Assembly: GCA_003136315.1 (NCBI GenBank)
Contig: PLDW01000518.1
Coordinates: forward strand, 1-64,000
DNA length: 64,000 nt
Origin: Gemmataceae bacterium
Lineage (GTDB): Bacteria; Planctomycetota; Planctomycetia; Gemmatales; Gemmataceae
Direction of reading: 5' to 3'
Positions 62,910-64,000 of the stretch are shown here, piece after piece. A model generated the notes under the pieces. That model had not been told where the DNA came from, ran no database searches, and worked only from the letters and a program-made list of their open reading frames with translations. Made by a program: the position numbers and the translations under genes. Position 1 is the first letter of the stretch; each line of letters opens with the position of its first letter.

Positions 62910-64000
62910 TCAGTCGTCGTCCGGGTAGTAACTCGTCAGCGTCGGGTAAGCTTTCCATAGCTCGGGGTATAGTTCACGGAGTCGCTTGGCATTCCGCCGC
63001 ATGGTCGAGCGGTCGGCGAAGCCGAGGAGTTGCCGCGCCGCCTCCTTGGAACCGCGGGCGCGGTCGAGTGCTTCGGCGAACACTTCGATCTGGGCGTGCG
63101 CCGCCCTGCGATCGAAGTCCAGCCCGCAGGCCGCCGGTTCCACCGGCGCACTCAGGAGCCACGGCCCGACCAGCTCGGCCGGGATCACTTCAGTCGGGCA
63201 CAGCGTCGCGGCCCGCTGCACGATGTTGTCCAACTCGCGCACGTTGCCCGGCCACGCATACCCGATCAGGCGATCCACCGCCACTGGGTCGAAGCGGCGG
63301 GCAGCGCACGGCACGCGGTCGCGGAACCGGTCGAGGCAATGCTGTGCTAGCAGCGGCACGTCCAGCAGGCGCTCGCGCAGCGGCGGAACTGACAGCCGCA
63401 GGACGTTCAACCGGTAGTACAGGTCGGACCGAAACCGCTGGTCGCGAACCGCCGCTTCCGGGTCGCGGTTGGACGCGGCGATCACCCGCACGTCGATACC
63501 GCGCTCGCTCGTACCGCCGATCCGCCGCACCCGTCGTTCCTGCAAGACTCGCAGCAGCTTTGCCTGCGACTCGAGCGGCAACTCGGTCACTTCGTCAAGA
63601 AGGAGCGTACCGCCGTGAGCCTGCTCGAACAGCCCCGGTCGCATCCGGTCGGAGCCGGTGTACGCACCCTTTTCCGCACCAAACAGCTCCGCCTCCACCA
63701 ACGACCCAGGCAGCGCCGCGCAGTTCACGGCGACGAACGGGCCGTCCTTCCGCGGGCTGGCGCGGTGAATTCCCTGCGCCACGACCTCCTTACCTGCGCC
63801 CGATTCGCCTGTGATAAAGACCGTCGCCTCGCTGGCCGCGTATGCCAAGAGCATCGCCTTTAACGACCGCATCGGCTCGGACTCGCCGACCAGTTCCGAC
63901 CCTTCGTAGCGGTCCAGCCGGTCGCGCAACACCACCGTTTGCGAACGGAGGCGGCGACGCTCGAGGAGCGCCTCCACCTTCGCGACGAGCAGGTCGATTC
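62910..64000 (-). CDS. NtrC-type sigma-54-dependent activator (5' end outside window)
   Basis: The visible part covers the AAA+ domain: GESGAGKEVVAQGIH (Walker A), LFGAEKGAYTGSDRMRPG (sigma-54 contact loop, GAYTGS instead of the usual GAFTGA), GGTLLLDEVTELP (Walker B), and the WPGNVRELDNIV sensor II region. A C-terminal segment with RGSKEAARQLLGFADRSTMRRNAKRL is probably the Fis-type DNA-binding helix. The frame stays open to the window edge, reading DLLVAKVEALLERRRLRSQ, which is how a receiver-to-linker junction looks, so an N-terminal receiver is likely. The target genes are unknown. Confidence 0.88.
   Translation of the reverse strand, partial: IDLLVAKVEALLERRRLRSQTVVLRDRLDRYEGSELVGESEPMRSLKAMLLAYAASEATVFITGESGAGKEVVAQGIHRASPRKDGPFVAVNCAALPGSLVEAELFGAEKGAYTGSDRMRPGLFEQAHGGTLLLDEVTELPLESQAKLLRVLQERRVRRIGGTSERGIDVRVIAASNRDPEAAVRDQRFRSDLYYRLNVLRLSVPPLRERLLDVPLLAQHCLDRFRDRVPCAARRFDPVAVDRLIGYAWPGNVRELDNIVQRAATLCPTEVIPAELVGPWLLSAPVEPAACGLDFDRRAAHAQIEVFAEALDRARGSKEAARQLLGFADRSTMRRNAKRLRELYPELWKAYPTLTSYYPDDD

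Overview
The window looks like a chromosomal segment of a large-genome planctomycete, most likely Gemmataceae. This is inferred from high GC, a plant/Chlamydia-type enoyl-ACP reductase, very long hybrid histidine kinases, and a gene set (DUF4385, DUF892, TraR/DksA-like, YihY) I associate with that group. No 16S rRNA or other decisive phylogenetic marker is present. Intact housekeeping genes are sparse: fabI (1401-2285), a diadenylate cyclase (2695-3660), tRNA-Leu(UAG) (3782-3865) and kptA (4567-5166).

Layout. 0-5 kb: DedA membrane protein, fabI, diadenylate cyclase, tRNA-Leu, kptA. 5-10.5 kb: a Phd/ParE toxin-antitoxin pair, the first copy of a DUF932 cassette, then a four-gene minus-strand operon with an interrupted cupin. 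10.6-46.9 kb: a signalling region with six hybrid histidine kinases and three stand-alone receiver proteins. They are interleaved with stress and envelope genes (YflT-like, DUF892, M48 peptidase, YihY, LEA-like) and an AbiE-like toxin-antitoxin operon. It also holds an IS66 element next to its own MITE, and several gene relics (methyltransferase, SDR, isochorismatase, a second YihY). 47-49 kb: a zinc alcohol dehydrogenase, a LapA-like protein and a broken poxB. 50-64 kb: an accessory/defence island with the second DUF932 cassette, three PIN-domain toxin modules, IS21-type end repeats, an IS630 element, a disrupted gene of unknown family and the 3' part of an NtrC-type activator.

The most interesting object is the operon at about 52.8-56.6 kb. 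A 777-residue long prokaryotic Argonaute has an intact-looking MID guide-binding signature (Y466, K470, Q481, K509) but no PIWI catalytic tetrad. It overlaps by 4 nt (GTGA) a 431-residue protein with a C-terminal SEFIR/TIR-like domain. I infer an abortive-infection system in which a catalytically dead Argonaute senses invading nucleic acid and switches on a SEFIR effector.

Two other themes stand out. First, a 1.43-1.50 kb cassette (DUF932 3' end, a 93-aa gene, a 145-aa gene) occurs twice, 43 kb apart, and its edges abut truncated genes. Second, broken genes are concentrated in accessory DNA, while kinases over 1,000 codons long are intact. This argues for genuine gene decay rather than general sequence error, although reads would be needed to settle individual indels.
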